From Sipunculus nudus (lineage: Eukaryota > Annelida > Sipuncula > Golfingiida > Sipunculidae): a stretch of DNA of 64,000 bases. This document shows positions 49,097-59,560 of the stretch, piece after piece; the stretch's first letter is position 1; each line of letters starts with the position of its first letter. Location: contig CM049306.1 in NCBI GenBank assembly GCA_026874595.1, positions 63,866,019 through 63,930,018 of the forward strand, written 5' to 3'. The position numbers and the translations under genes were made by a program. Under the pieces are notes generated by a model. That model worked only from the letters and a program-made list of their open reading frames with translations, was not told the DNA's origin and did no database searches.

Positions 49097-50383
49097 TTAC
49101 TTCTTTCCCTTAGTTTTGATTCGACGAATTGCTAGGCTAACCTTTCCTGTAATTTGTTCTATTTGTAATTTCTTCATTTTATAGAAAAGATTTGGAACAT
49201 TTGCAGCAACTCTGCGATCAAGTGCTCGGAGTTCCCATTTGCAAATGTCACTGTAATGAACAGAAGTTTTTCTTTCAGCATTATCTAATCTCCTTTGCCC
49301 ACATAATATTGACGGAAATGACATATATTCTGAATCTTTGTCTTGAAACAAACTCAAAGGCTTCTGTCCTTCACCAGGAGCTACCGATATTATGTCATTC
49401 CCTGTGAGTTCAGTATCATCAAGCATGGTATCTAGAATTCCTGCTTGTTCATCTTCATGTATTTCTTCAAAATTGTCATCATCAGATAGACTATCATCCA
49501 CGGAATCGTCAGTTGTGGTAAGAGGTTCATGCTCTTGTGAATTTTTGAAAGTCTGAAGCCAATTGCTATTTATTGTAATGTTTGCATCTTTATACAACTG
49601 ACTATGTCTCATCAAGTAGTGTAGTGCACTCAGTATTACAGCTGGACGAACATTTTGGGTGCACTCTACATTTTTGTACTCAAGTTTACGTTTTAAACTT
49701 ATTGGTACAGTAGCCGTGGAGTCTGAAGTACGTAGCAACATATCCACGGTTGTTTCTATCTGAGTAGGTACGTTGACCAGTGATCCTTTCAGTGACAACT
49801 GTGAACCTCTCGGTAATTCTCGTAACTGCATGAATGGTATGCGTAATGCAACAAGCCTTTATTCTAGGGGACAAAAGCTCAATTCAGGTGGCTTATCAGG
49901 AAACTGCATTCCATTTAATACAGAAAGTTTTGGCGTCTTGTGGCATTTAAGAGCATCAAGACAAGTTGTGCATAACCACTGTTTATTGTCAACTGATTTT
50001 ACATCTGTAATGTGTATTGCTAGGAAAGTGGAATCTAGTCTGTCTGGCCAGCTATCTGAATTCTTTACAGAGTGTTTGAACCATGTCTGATTACAGCAAC
50101 AACAAGCATATATGGGACCTTCAGATATCGAAGTATGAAATTTCTGTATACATTCTTCGAGATCTGCACCCTGTTTCCTCTTCAGATTAACTCCTTTTTC
50201 ATTTTGTCTGTATGATTCATCAGCTCTTTTTTGTGCTCTTGTGGCTGTGTTTCTCAAAGTCTCAGTTCTCTTATGTAATGGATCAGCTCTTTTCCTCCTT
50301 TTGGCAAGTCTCTCAGTTTCTCTAAAAAAATCATCTTCAGATCTTTTTCTTTTTTTACCAGTTGATTCTCTGACACGTTCCAT
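49097..50383 (-). pseudogene. Helentron DUF6570-like region
   Basis: Precedes the Rep domain and lies in the same frame as it. 49,859-50,383 has a basic N-terminus, a Cys-rich start (YACCCCNQTW), a WLCTTCLDAL block and LSVLNGMQFPD. TAA at 49,859-49,861 interrupts the conserved P-L-E junction. The frame reopens at once (RLVALRIPFMQLRELPRG) and runs to TAA at 49,097-49,099. This order matches the domain I remember as DUF6570 in Helitron proteins, whose function is unknown. The acidic linker at about 49,440-49,520 (DDSVDDSLSDDDNFEEIHED) separates it from Rep. Confidence 0.82.
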
Positions 50384-51128
50384 TTGTCTATAGATTTCAT
50401 TTTGTCTGGCAGTTTGCTTCTGATGTTTCTCAGCTTCTTTCTCATGTACCCTTCGAACTTGGTCTTTTCTTATCTTCTGTTTGTATGCTTTATCTACAGA
50501 ACGTTCTTTTTGTCTGTAAGTTACTTTTTTTCTGGCAGTTTGCTTCTGTTGTTTCTCAGCCTTTCTTTCTTTTTGTCTGTAAGTTTCATTAAGTCTAGCA
50601 GTTTGCTTCTGTTGGTTCTCTTGTGCCCTTCGAACTTGATCTTTCTTATCTTTTGATTATATGCTTTCTCTGCAGAACGTTCTTTCTGTCTGTATGTTTC
50701 ATTAAGTCTAGCAGTTTGCTTCTGTTGTTTCTCAGCTTCTCTCTCTTGTGCCCTTCTAACTTTGTCTTTTCTTATCTTCTGATTATATGCTTTCTCTGCA
50801 AAACGTTCTTTCTGTCTGTATGTTTCATCAAGTCTAGCAGTTTTCTTCTATTGTTTCTCTGCATCTCTCTCTTGTGCCCTTCGAACTTGATCTTTTCTTA
50901 TCTTCTGATTATATGCTTTTCTGCAGAACGTTCTTTTTGTCTGTATGTTTCATTAAGTCTAGAAGCTTGCTTTTGATTTTTCTCAGAATTTCTTTCTGTT
51001 TGTCTACAAGTTTCATTTTGTCTTGATAACAGTTTTCTTTGTTGATCTTTTAGGCGTCCTATATCACTGTGAGCTGGATTCATTCTTTTTTGTCGCATGT
51101 ACTCTTTCAAATATAGTTTTCTGTTCAT
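50384..51128 (-). pseudogene. Helentron basic repeat region (126-bp coding repeats)
   Basis: Tandem units each encode about 42 residues of Lys/Arg/Glu/Gln-rich, probably helical sequence, with the recurring cores RLNETYRQKERSAEK, AYNQKIRKDKVRRAQERE and AEKQQKQTA. On the plus strand AACGTTCTT marks the units at 50,500, 50,676, 50,802 and 50,927 (steps 176, 126, 125). The 125-bp unit and other small indels break the frame. The first Met (51,126-51,128) overlaps the TGA of the upstream protease frame (ATGA), so whether protease and Rep-helicase were one protein is unresolved. A DNA- or RNA-binding coiled coil is possible. Confidence 0.7.
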
Positions 51129-51958
51129 TTTAGTTGCTGATCTTTAAAGTATTCTTGGATCATGTGAACACCTTGTTGAGAATCATTTTCATGTTCAGGT
51201 CTACTTTTATTTACCGTGTCCATGAGGTCTGTTGTTGACTGGGTTGCATGCTTTAACTGATCATCTGAAATGGTTGACTGTTTACTTTGGCGTTTAACTC
51301 CAAGTTTAAATGCTTTAGTGGTGACTTGAGTTATTCTGAAATATGTTACTTCAAACATAGTTGCATTCATCATATTTGCATAGTTTGATATATACTGAAA
51401 AAAATTCTGACTGCAATTCAAATGCAAGAAGAACTGATGTGCCACAAAGTGTAGGATAACCAAGATAATTTCTGCTGTGTGGATCAAACACATAGTAACG
51501 ATTCTGCTGATATGAAACTGCAATCGCATTTCCACCAACTATAATAAGACCACATTTCTTGGAAGTGATTTCTGCCAAAGCATCCTGGTAAAACATGAAG
51601 GGTGCTTGCACATCAGAATGATTTAGGAAACCACCAGTGATCAAGTTTGGTTTTATCTTGAAAATTATGATCCAGGGATTGTATATACTCTGGTATGTCA
51701 TCCCAAGCCATGTATCCTTTATCTGGTACATCTGACCAATGTTCTGTACAAATGATCACCTTCAATTAATATAGTGTCCATATCATTTGTTTGCCATTCA
51801 ACAACATTGTGCAGGGTGGCATAAAGCAGAGCAACAAGTGAATTAGGCACACACTGTCTGCCGACTGAGTCTGATGGAAACTGACGATCACCTTGGTGAA
51901 ACGTGCCTTTAACAATCTTACTGATAGATACAGCCGGGACAGGTATAGCTGAAGCCAT
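51125..51958 (-). pseudogene. Helentron cysteine protease-like domain
   Basis: Three overlapping frames make up one domain. The first (to 51,719) has GTFHQGDRQF and VGRQCVPNSLVALLY, the likely nucleophile Cys plus helix. The next parts give DALAEITSKKCGLIIVGGNA and YYVFDPHSRN, a probable His box with D-P-H. This order fits papain-fold deubiquitinase-like peptidases, and Helentrons are known to carry a cysteine protease. Frame changes fall at about 51,745, about 51,625 and at the 7-A run 51,398-51,404. I prefer the Met at 51,958 (MASAIPVPAV) over 52,000 because the extra N-terminal residues look random. Confidence 0.7.
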
Positions 51959-52149
51959 AGCTGGGCAGATAAGTTTAAAGTTTACAAAAAAATTGATCAA
52001 ATCTGAAAAGGAAACTGGACGAGAGAAAGTCAGACACAGGATGTAGAGTATTTAATGGAACTGGTTATGAAAATGAAAACAAGATGTGATTAGCTGGGAA
52101 GATACGGGAATATGGTGAAGTTGCCTCTGTAAAACAGAGTTCATAAAAT

Positions 52150-52365
52150 GGAAATAAATGACAAACTCTATAAATGATATTTTTTTAATAACGTCAGGTT
52201 TATTTTTGCACTGGTTTTATTTTCTCGTTTTTTTTTATCTGGTTTTGATCTTGTTTTTTTATCTGGTTTTGATCTTGTTTTTTATCTGGTTATCTTTGAT
52301 CTGGTTATCTTTGATCTGGTTTTCTTTGATCTGGTTTTTCTTGTTCTTGAATAATTGATCTGGAT
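52150..52365. repeat. Minisatellite upstream of the Helentron start
   Basis: Degenerate tandem units TTTTTATCTGGTTTTGATCT and TGATCTGGTTATCTT, 16-24 bp long, repeated about eight times. They lie immediately 5' of the Helentron coding strand. The Leu/Phe/Trp-rich 66-codon frame is a translation of the repeat. Confidence 0.75.
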
Positions 52366-52479
52366 TAGTTCTCGTTTTGTCTTGGCAGGTACCTGAAACA
52401 AAAAGAAAAAAATACAGTATTGGAAAATATTTATTATGAACTGAATACAATAGTAACAGATGAAATAACAAGAGCATGC

Positions 52480-53127
52480 ATAAGACGCCAGGTGTGTTTC
52501 TGGTAACCTCTGACCTCATTAAAAATGCCTGAATTTTGTTGGCAATGTAAATCAGGTGAGAAACTCTATTGGTAAATATGTATGATAAGTTTCATGAAAA
52601 TCCATAGGATTTTTGTTGAGTCACCACTGTGCCACCAAAGTGAGGTGATCTCTGACCCCATTAAATATGTGTGGATTTTGCTAGAAACTGAAATCGGGCG
52701 AGATATTTTACTGATTAATAATCCTGATGAGTTTGATCCAAATCCTTCATATTCTTTCTCAGTTATCGCAGCTACTTCACCAAGTGGCCTGTACAGAGTA
52801 GCCTGGTTACCTTTGACCTGTTTAAATATGCATGAAATCTGCTGAGAAATGTATTGGGGCGAGGAACTGTATTGGTAAATATGTATGAGATTCATAAAAA
52901 TCCACAGGATATTTGTGAAGTCACTAAAGAGCCTCCAAGGTGTGGTGACCTCTGACCTCATTAAATATGCATGGCTTTTGCTGAAAATCAAACTTAGGCG
53001 AGATATTATACTGATTTACATTTCTGTTGAGTTATATCAAAATCCATTATATTCCTCACAATACATTTGTCAAGTGCAGTAGGCTACAGGCCGGAGACCT
53101 GCCAAAAAAAAAAAAAAAAAAAAAAAA
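52480..53127 (+). repeat. Four ~140-160-bp tandem units ending in a 24-A tract
   Basis: The block TGACC(T/C)CATTAAA(A/T)ATG or a close variant recurs at about 52,511, 52,654, 52,814 and 52,952. Conserved companions are 'gcgagatatt' and 'aaatcca(t/c)a'. The array closes with 'ggctacaggccggagacctg' and 24 A's at 53,104-53,127. It could be an RNA-copied element with a poly-A tail, or another member of the tandem-plus-A-tail class. No coding function. Confidence 0.6.
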
Positions 53128-55129
53128 CTGGCTTCCTTACCAGTGATTGCATTTTTTCTTGCTCCAACATGGAACTTACTTGATGATTCCATCAACATCC
53201 ACAAATTTTTATATGACTGACATAAAAATAAGACATCAAATTTGATTCAAAAGAAAAATTAAGAACGAGTACTGACAGTTTGGAGTAGGGCACGTTGACC
53301 AATACATATTTTCCTCTACAGTGCATGTGCGTCTTTATTTTAGTTAAATCTTCAATCAATTATTCTATCAGGCATCACGAGTCATTACGCTTCTAAGTTC
53401 GAACACAAGGCCAATTTGCAAGTTAAAACTGCTTGTAAATTCTGATTATCACCCGACATCGTTTCACTTGTATTTTAAGCAAACAAAGTTTTCTTCAAAA
53501 TCAAATGAACAAAATCAAGTGGTGACGTGATGTCAACTGAATCAACTGGACTACCTGAATGGTTAAAATATGCCTTGAAAATGGCCTCATTAAAAATTGG
53601 AATTTTCCCGCCGACCAAATATTGAAATATACACCAATCTTGTTAACGCCTGCTTCTCAACCACAAAGTGACGATGTTTCTGTCACAGTTCACAAGTACA
53701 GTGACGATTCACTGGAAAACAGTTCGTTTTTGCAGTTCACTGCAATTAAAGAGACTGGATAGATTTGTTTTTGTTGTGTTTTTTTTGTTGCACCACCCAG
53801 CGGACTGACACTAATCAACAGAGCTGACGCAATGTTTCGGCATCGACTAAAACCCGGACGTCGGATGTTAAAACGCACTGGAAAATACCCCAACATAGCA
53901 CCGACGTCTGATAACAAATTACAAGGAATTCTTTCATAATGAAACCTCCATATGGCGCAACAAATCAATGAAATCTTGAAAAAGGCTTCAATTATAAAAT
54001 ATGAATATACGGCATTATTCTTCAATTGCTGAGGCGTGAAATAGCTAGATTGGTATCCCCCTCAGTTGTGGCCCACAGTTGAGAAAGAACCTTGCCCAGT
54101 TCGAGGGCCACCGTGTGTCCGAGTAAGAAACTAAACCTCTATGTGCAGACTGAAACATGGATGTCGATGATTGGAAGTCGTGGTGTATATATTCATTATT
54201 TTTTTTATCTTTCATAATTACAGGCCGATTAAATGTCTATATACCATTACAAAAATTTTAATTTGGCTTCTTTCTAGACATAAAACGATTTATTTACATA
54301 ATAACAAACAGTAAACATAGAGACATGTAGTCAAAGAAATGGTTGATACTTGTAGTACGTAACACATATTCACCTTCAGATTTGTTAACTGAAGGAAACA
54401 AACTTGAGAATGACACATAATCCAAAATCCAACATGGGGGAAAAATTAATAAACATCATAAGAAAGGAAAATTCTCATTTTAATTGGCTATTTAACAAAA
54501 GGCATAATTAACCTGTTTCCTGCTGTCACGATAGAATTGTGCCTAACATCTGACAGAGAATCACAAAAACAAACAATCTTGGCATATAATTATCTTATAT
54601 TGACAACTGATATCCTATATGATTCACCTGCAGACAGACAACTACTAATATTTGAATATTCCTATATCATTAATACTATTACTTTCTTACATTCTAATAG
54701 AATTGTAGCATATTTTGTAGGCCACTTGACAAGACACCTTTTGTCTAATGCAGATCTTAAATATACAGATTGTGTGAATAATATATTGTTAAAAGCCATG
54801 TAACTGAAAATTTTATAAAGATTATGCTTTATGTGATAATTTAAGTGCACAAAGGATATTTGTCTGAAAGCTAAAACACAAGCAAGCATAAAACTCTTAA
54901 GAAGAAGACATTTTATTATATAATGTTCCTATGCATAAGGGTCCATCAGGCTAATTCAACCAATGATTTTTCAAGTATATTCATAAGAATTCAACACTTT
55001 TATCATATTATTCTTCTCCAAACAGTTCTTGCCTGGTCCATACAACAGCAGTATTCTTGTGTTCATCAGCTGTTCAGCCGGAATGGTCTCTGTTTTCTCT
55101 GATTGAGTCTTCTTCAGAAAGGCAGTAGT
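53128..55129. other. Gene-poor, less repetitive stretch
   Basis: No recognisable gene. Frames at 53,559-53,762 (67 codons) and 53,690-54,025 (minus) are unfamiliar and lack domains. 53,128-54,060 shows fewer repeat landmarks than most of the window, so an unrecognised host exon is conceivable but unsupported. Confidence 0.35.
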
Positions 55130-57296
55130 TATTCAGACACTGGAGCTTTTGTATCAAATTTTTTAATTATGCTGAAGGTATTTACCAACCCCATAGGTTA
55201 GAGGAGCTGGGTAACAAAGACCTATTTTCAAGTTCCCAAGGAGATTTTTTTAATGTACCTCCCTGCTGGTCAAGTAAGAAGATTCACAGTCCAGTGGTTA
55301 TGATTTGTGCCATGTTAACAGACAACTGTTTCTTTGAAGGTCTAAAAACTAAAGAAAAAATGCGTAAAAATTGGAATAAATGAAGGTAGTGCCACTGGTC
55401 TGCAGGAACTGATGAAACACTCCATGATCAATATGCATGCGAAGAATCATGGTGATCAATGCATTAGTAATTCAGATACTGGAGCTTTTGTATCAAATTG
55501 TTAATTATTCTTGGTCAAAATTGTCAGCCCCATTTCTCCGCAGATATGGGTAATAGATACCTAATTTCAGGTTTCCATGGTGATCTTTCGTGGGCCTCAA
55601 TGTTTTTATAAATTAGAAGATTCTAGGTCCATTGGTTATGATTAGTGCCCTGTTAACAGATGATTGCTTCTTTGCATGTCTAAAAAAGGAAAAAAAAATG
55701 CGTAAAAATTAAAAAAAAAAATCCATGTGGTGCCACCAGTCTGCAGGAACAAATGGAGCACTCCATGATGAATATCCATGCAAAAAATCATGGTGATCAA
55801 TGCATTAGTTGTCCAGAGAGTGCAGCATTTGTATCAAATTTTAATTATTCTGGGGGATATTTCTGAGCCCCAAGGGTTTCAAAAAAAGAGAAAACATGCG
55901 TAAAAATTAGAAATAATACAGGTGGCACCACCACTTAACAGGAACTGTTGAAACACTACATGATCAATATGCATGCAAAGAGTCATGGTGAACAGTGCAT
56001 TAGTCATACAAATACTAGAGCTTTTGTATCAAATTTGTAATTATTTTGGAGGGTACTTCTGTTCCCCATATCCTCCAAACTATGGGGAACAGAGACCTAT
56101 TTTCAGTTTTCCAAGGAAATTTTTTATGGACCTCCCTGGATGTCAAGTAAGCAGATTCAAGGTCTGATGGTCATGATTTGTGCCTGGTAACGTATCATTG
56201 CATCTTTGAACGTCTCAAAATTAGAGAAAAAAATACGTAAAAATTCAACAAAATCCATGTGACGCCACCAGTTTGCAGGAACAAATGAAATACTCCATGA
56301 TGAATATCCATGCAAAAATCATGGTGATCAATGCATTAGTTGTCCAGATAGTGCAGCTTTTGTTTCAAATTTTTAATTATTCTGAGGGGTATTTACGAGC
56401 CCGATAGCTCGGAGAATATTGGTAACAAAGACCTAATTTCATGTTTTCACAAAAACCTTTCATGGACCTCCCTTGATGTCAAGTAAGTAGATTCCAGGTC
56501 AAGCGGTTACAATTTGTGCCCTGTTAACAGATGACACCTTCTTTGAAGGTCTCAATAATAGAGAAAAAATTCGTAAAAATTGGTAAAAATACAGGTGGCG
56601 CCACCAGTATGCAGGAACAAATGAAACACTCCATGATGAATATCCATGCAAAAATTCATGGAGATCAATGCATTAGTTGTTCAGATACTGGAGCTTTTGT
56701 ATCAAATTTTTAATTATTTTGAAGGTTACTTAGAAGGCCCATAGCTCGGAGGATATGGGTAACAGAGACCCTAATTCCAGGTTTTCAAGGAGATTTTTCA
56801 TGGACCTCCCTGGACTATAAGTTTGAAGATTCCAGGTCCAGTGGTTACGATTTGTGCCCTGTTAACAGATGACAGTTTCATTACAGGTCTGAAAAAGTGA
56901 AAAAAAATCGTAAAAATTGGAAAAAAATACAGGTGGCGCAACCAGTCTGCAGGAAGTGATGGAACATCCGATGATCAATATTCAAGCAAAGAATCATGGT
57001 GATCGATGCAGTAGTTATTCAGATACTTGAGCTTTTGTATCATATTTTGCATTATTCTGGGGGGTACTTCAGAGCCCCATAGCTCAAAGGATATGGGTAA
57101 CAAAGACCTTATTTCAGGTTTCCAAGGAGATTTTTCATGGACCTGCCTGGATGTCAAGTAAGAAGATTCCAGGTCCAGCGGTTACGATTTGTGCCCTGTT
57201 AACGGACGGACGGCCGGACGGACAGACGGACGGACGACGGACGAAGGGTGATCGCTATAGCTCAGATGACTTTCAGTCTGCTGAGCTTAAAACGTT
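55130..57296 (+). repeat. Tandem array of ~340-bp units
   Basis: The landmark 'gtatcaaat(t)n' occurs at about 55,150, 55,491, 55,831, 56,027, 56,360, 56,699 and 57,037. The steps are near 340 except one of 196, a deleted unit. Each unit has 'ccccatagctc', 'gggtaacagagac', 'gacctccctgga', 'tttgtgccctgttaac' and usually 'aggtggcgccaccagt'. The array ends with a (GGAC)n tract (about 57,202-57,245) and the hairpin tail 'ctatagctcagatgacttt' with 'gctgagctt', then A's. Non-coding. Confidence 0.8.
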
Positions 57297-57364
57297 TTAT
57301 TTTGTTCCTTATATACTACTTACTATTCCCTGTAATACTATGAAATACTGTCATAATAATGTGT

Positions 57365-59560
57365 ATTACAACAAGTGACCCGTGATTCATGACGCTCAGC
57401 TGATTAGGAAGACATCACAAAAGGGATTTTATCATATGATTGCCAAATTTTGTAGGTGTTATCCCCATTCAACTGTAGTAATTAAAGTGTTTCAAAATCA
57501 ATGAGAAGAAAAAATTTCATAATAATATGTCCAGCAATTGCCATGAAATCTAGCCTTTTTGAATGCAGTCAGCTGAGCTCAAAATGATCATTCACATTTT
57601 TGAAGGACATCCCTGGATGTCAAAACAGAAGTTTCTAGGTCGAACACTAGAGTTTTGTACCCTGTCTAACAGTCTTGGTGCTTAAAATATTTTTGGCCAA
57701 TAATAGAGGTCATCACGACGTAATTTTAGCTTTCCATGGAGATTCCTAAAGATGTTTTGGCCGTTAGTACGTAAAATATAGATTACCTAATTTCAGGTTT
57801 CAGTGGATATTGCCCAAGACTTCCCTGTATATTACGTTGGAACAGTCTAGGGCTAAAAAATACAATTTGTGCCCATGCATCTGATTTACAGGGTTCACAG
57901 ATTTTAGGTCACCATGACCTAATTTCAGGTTTCCATGCAGATTTACACAGGACCTGCCTGACTGTCATGTAAGAAGATTCTTACGAAATAGATACAATTT
58001 GTGCCCTGTCTGACTCTGAGTGCTCTAAATCATTTTTTTTTTGGCTCAATGTTTTGAAATTATAGGTCACCATGACGTAATTTCAGGTTTCCAAGGAGAT
58101 TTGCCTGAAACCTCCCTGGATGCACAGTTAAAAGTTTCTAGTCTACCAGTTACGATTTGTACGTGTCTTGTTGACGGACGGACTGCTTCATCTGAAGGTC
58201 TCAAAACTAGAGAAAAATTGCGTAAAATTAGAAAAAAATATAGGTGTCACCACCAGTTTTCAGGAAATGATGAAATATTCCATTATCAATATGCATTGAA
58301 AGGATTATGGCAATCATTAATGCATCTGTTATTCAGATACTGGAGCTTTTGTATCAAATTGTTATTTATACTGAGATACAATAACAGCTCCATAACTAAA
58401 AAAATTTGTCACAGTGACCTTATTTCAGGTGTCCTGATAAATTTTTCAAGGACCTTCCTGGATCTCAAGACAGAAGACTTTAGGCTCAACAGTAAAGTTC
58501 TGTACCCTGTGTGACTCTGTGACGTGGATGCTTAAAAGTTTTTTTTGACCAGTAGCATGCAAAATATAGGTCCCCATGACATAATTTCAGGTTTCCAAGG
58601 AGATTTGCCTTGGGCATACCTGGCTGTACAGTCGGAAGTTTCTAAGTCTATCAGTCACGGTTAACGGCTGGAATGCTTCATTTTAATGTCTCAGAATAGA
58701 GAAAAAAATGCGTAACAAATTTCAGTAAAGATAAAGGTGACAACACCAGTCTTCAGGAACTTTTGAAACACGCCATGATCAATATGCATGAAAAGAATCG
58801 TGGCAACTCAAAGAATATAGGTCACAGTGACCTCATTTCAAATATCCAAGGAGATTTTTATGGGCCTCCATGTATGTTAAGTTAGAAGATTCCAGGTCCA
58901 GCAGTTACGATTTGTGCCCTGTTAACGGACGGACGGACAGATAGACGAACAGATAGACAGAGAGACGGACAGAGGGGTTACTATAGCTTAGATGACTTTC
59001 AGTCAGCTGAGATTCATATGCGTAAACATAAGAAAAATACAGGTGGTGCCACCAGTCTTCGGAAATGATGAAACACTCCATGATCAATATGCATGTTCAG
59101 AATCATGGCAATCAATTCATGAGTTATTCAGCTAATGGAGCTTTTGTATTAACTTTTTAATTTTTTTCACAGTGACCTAATTTCAACTTTCCAAGGGGAT
59201 TTTTTATTAACTTCCATGGGTGTAACGTTAGAATATTATAGGGCTAGCAGATATAACCTGTGCCTCGTCTGACTGTCAGACCGTAGTTTGCAAAATAGGT
59301 CACCATGGCCTAATTTCACGTTTCCAAGGCGAATTGCCTTGGACTACCCTGGATGTATAGTTAGAAGTTTCAAGGTTTTCCGGTTACAATTTGTGCCTTG
59401 TTAATGGACGGACTGCTTCATCTGAGGTCTCAAAAGTAGATAAAATGCGTAAAATAAGAAATAAACTATAGGTAGTATGACTATTCTTCAGGAAATGTTG
59501 AAACATTCCATGATCAACATGCATGGAAAGGATCATGGCAATCATTAATGCATTAGGCCA
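57365..59560 (+). repeat. Second, more diverged array of the same class
   Basis: Starts with a head 'acaagtgacccgtgattcat' with 'gacgctcagctg' at 57,370. Diverged units follow ('caccatgac(c/g)taatttcagg', 'tttccaaggagattt', 'gatttgtgccctg'). A (GGAC)n tract and 'agatgactttcagtcagctg' lie at about 58,926-59,010, and partial units then continue to about 59,560. The 157-codon frame at 58,041 is not a gene. Confidence 0.65.

Larger units (their letters stand above)
44972..51958 (-). mobile_element. Helentron-type Helitron relic (protease, Rep, PIF1 helicase, EEP endonuclease)
   Basis: A single minus-strand coding region of about 7 kb encodes, in order: a cysteine protease-like domain, basic repeats, a DUF6570-like domain, a HUH Rep nuclease, a PIF1 helicase and an EEP endonuclease. 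Rep plus PIF1 helicase defines Helitrons, which move by rolling circle. An extra EEP endonuclease at the C-terminus points to the Helentron branch. It has five in-frame stops and at least four one-base frameshifts, many in homopolymers, so it is non-functional as assembled. Ends are not defined: I saw no certain 5' TC/3' CTRR ends or Helentron terminal repeats. Confidence 0.9.

Noticed and set aside
50384-50976. Leu/Phe/Ser-rich plus-strand frames resembling multi-pass membrane proteins
   Set aside because: They are the antisense of the Lys/Arg/Gln-rich tandem repeats of the Helentron. The hydrophobicity is a by-product of that composition.
53559-53762. 67-codon frame as a host exon
   Set aside because: Reads plausibly as protein but has no recognisable domain, splice partners or conservation evidence within the window.
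58041-58514. 157-codon frame as a gene
   Set aside because: It runs across diverged tandem units of the 340-bp class, and its peptide repeats the same translated repeat blocks seen elsewhere.
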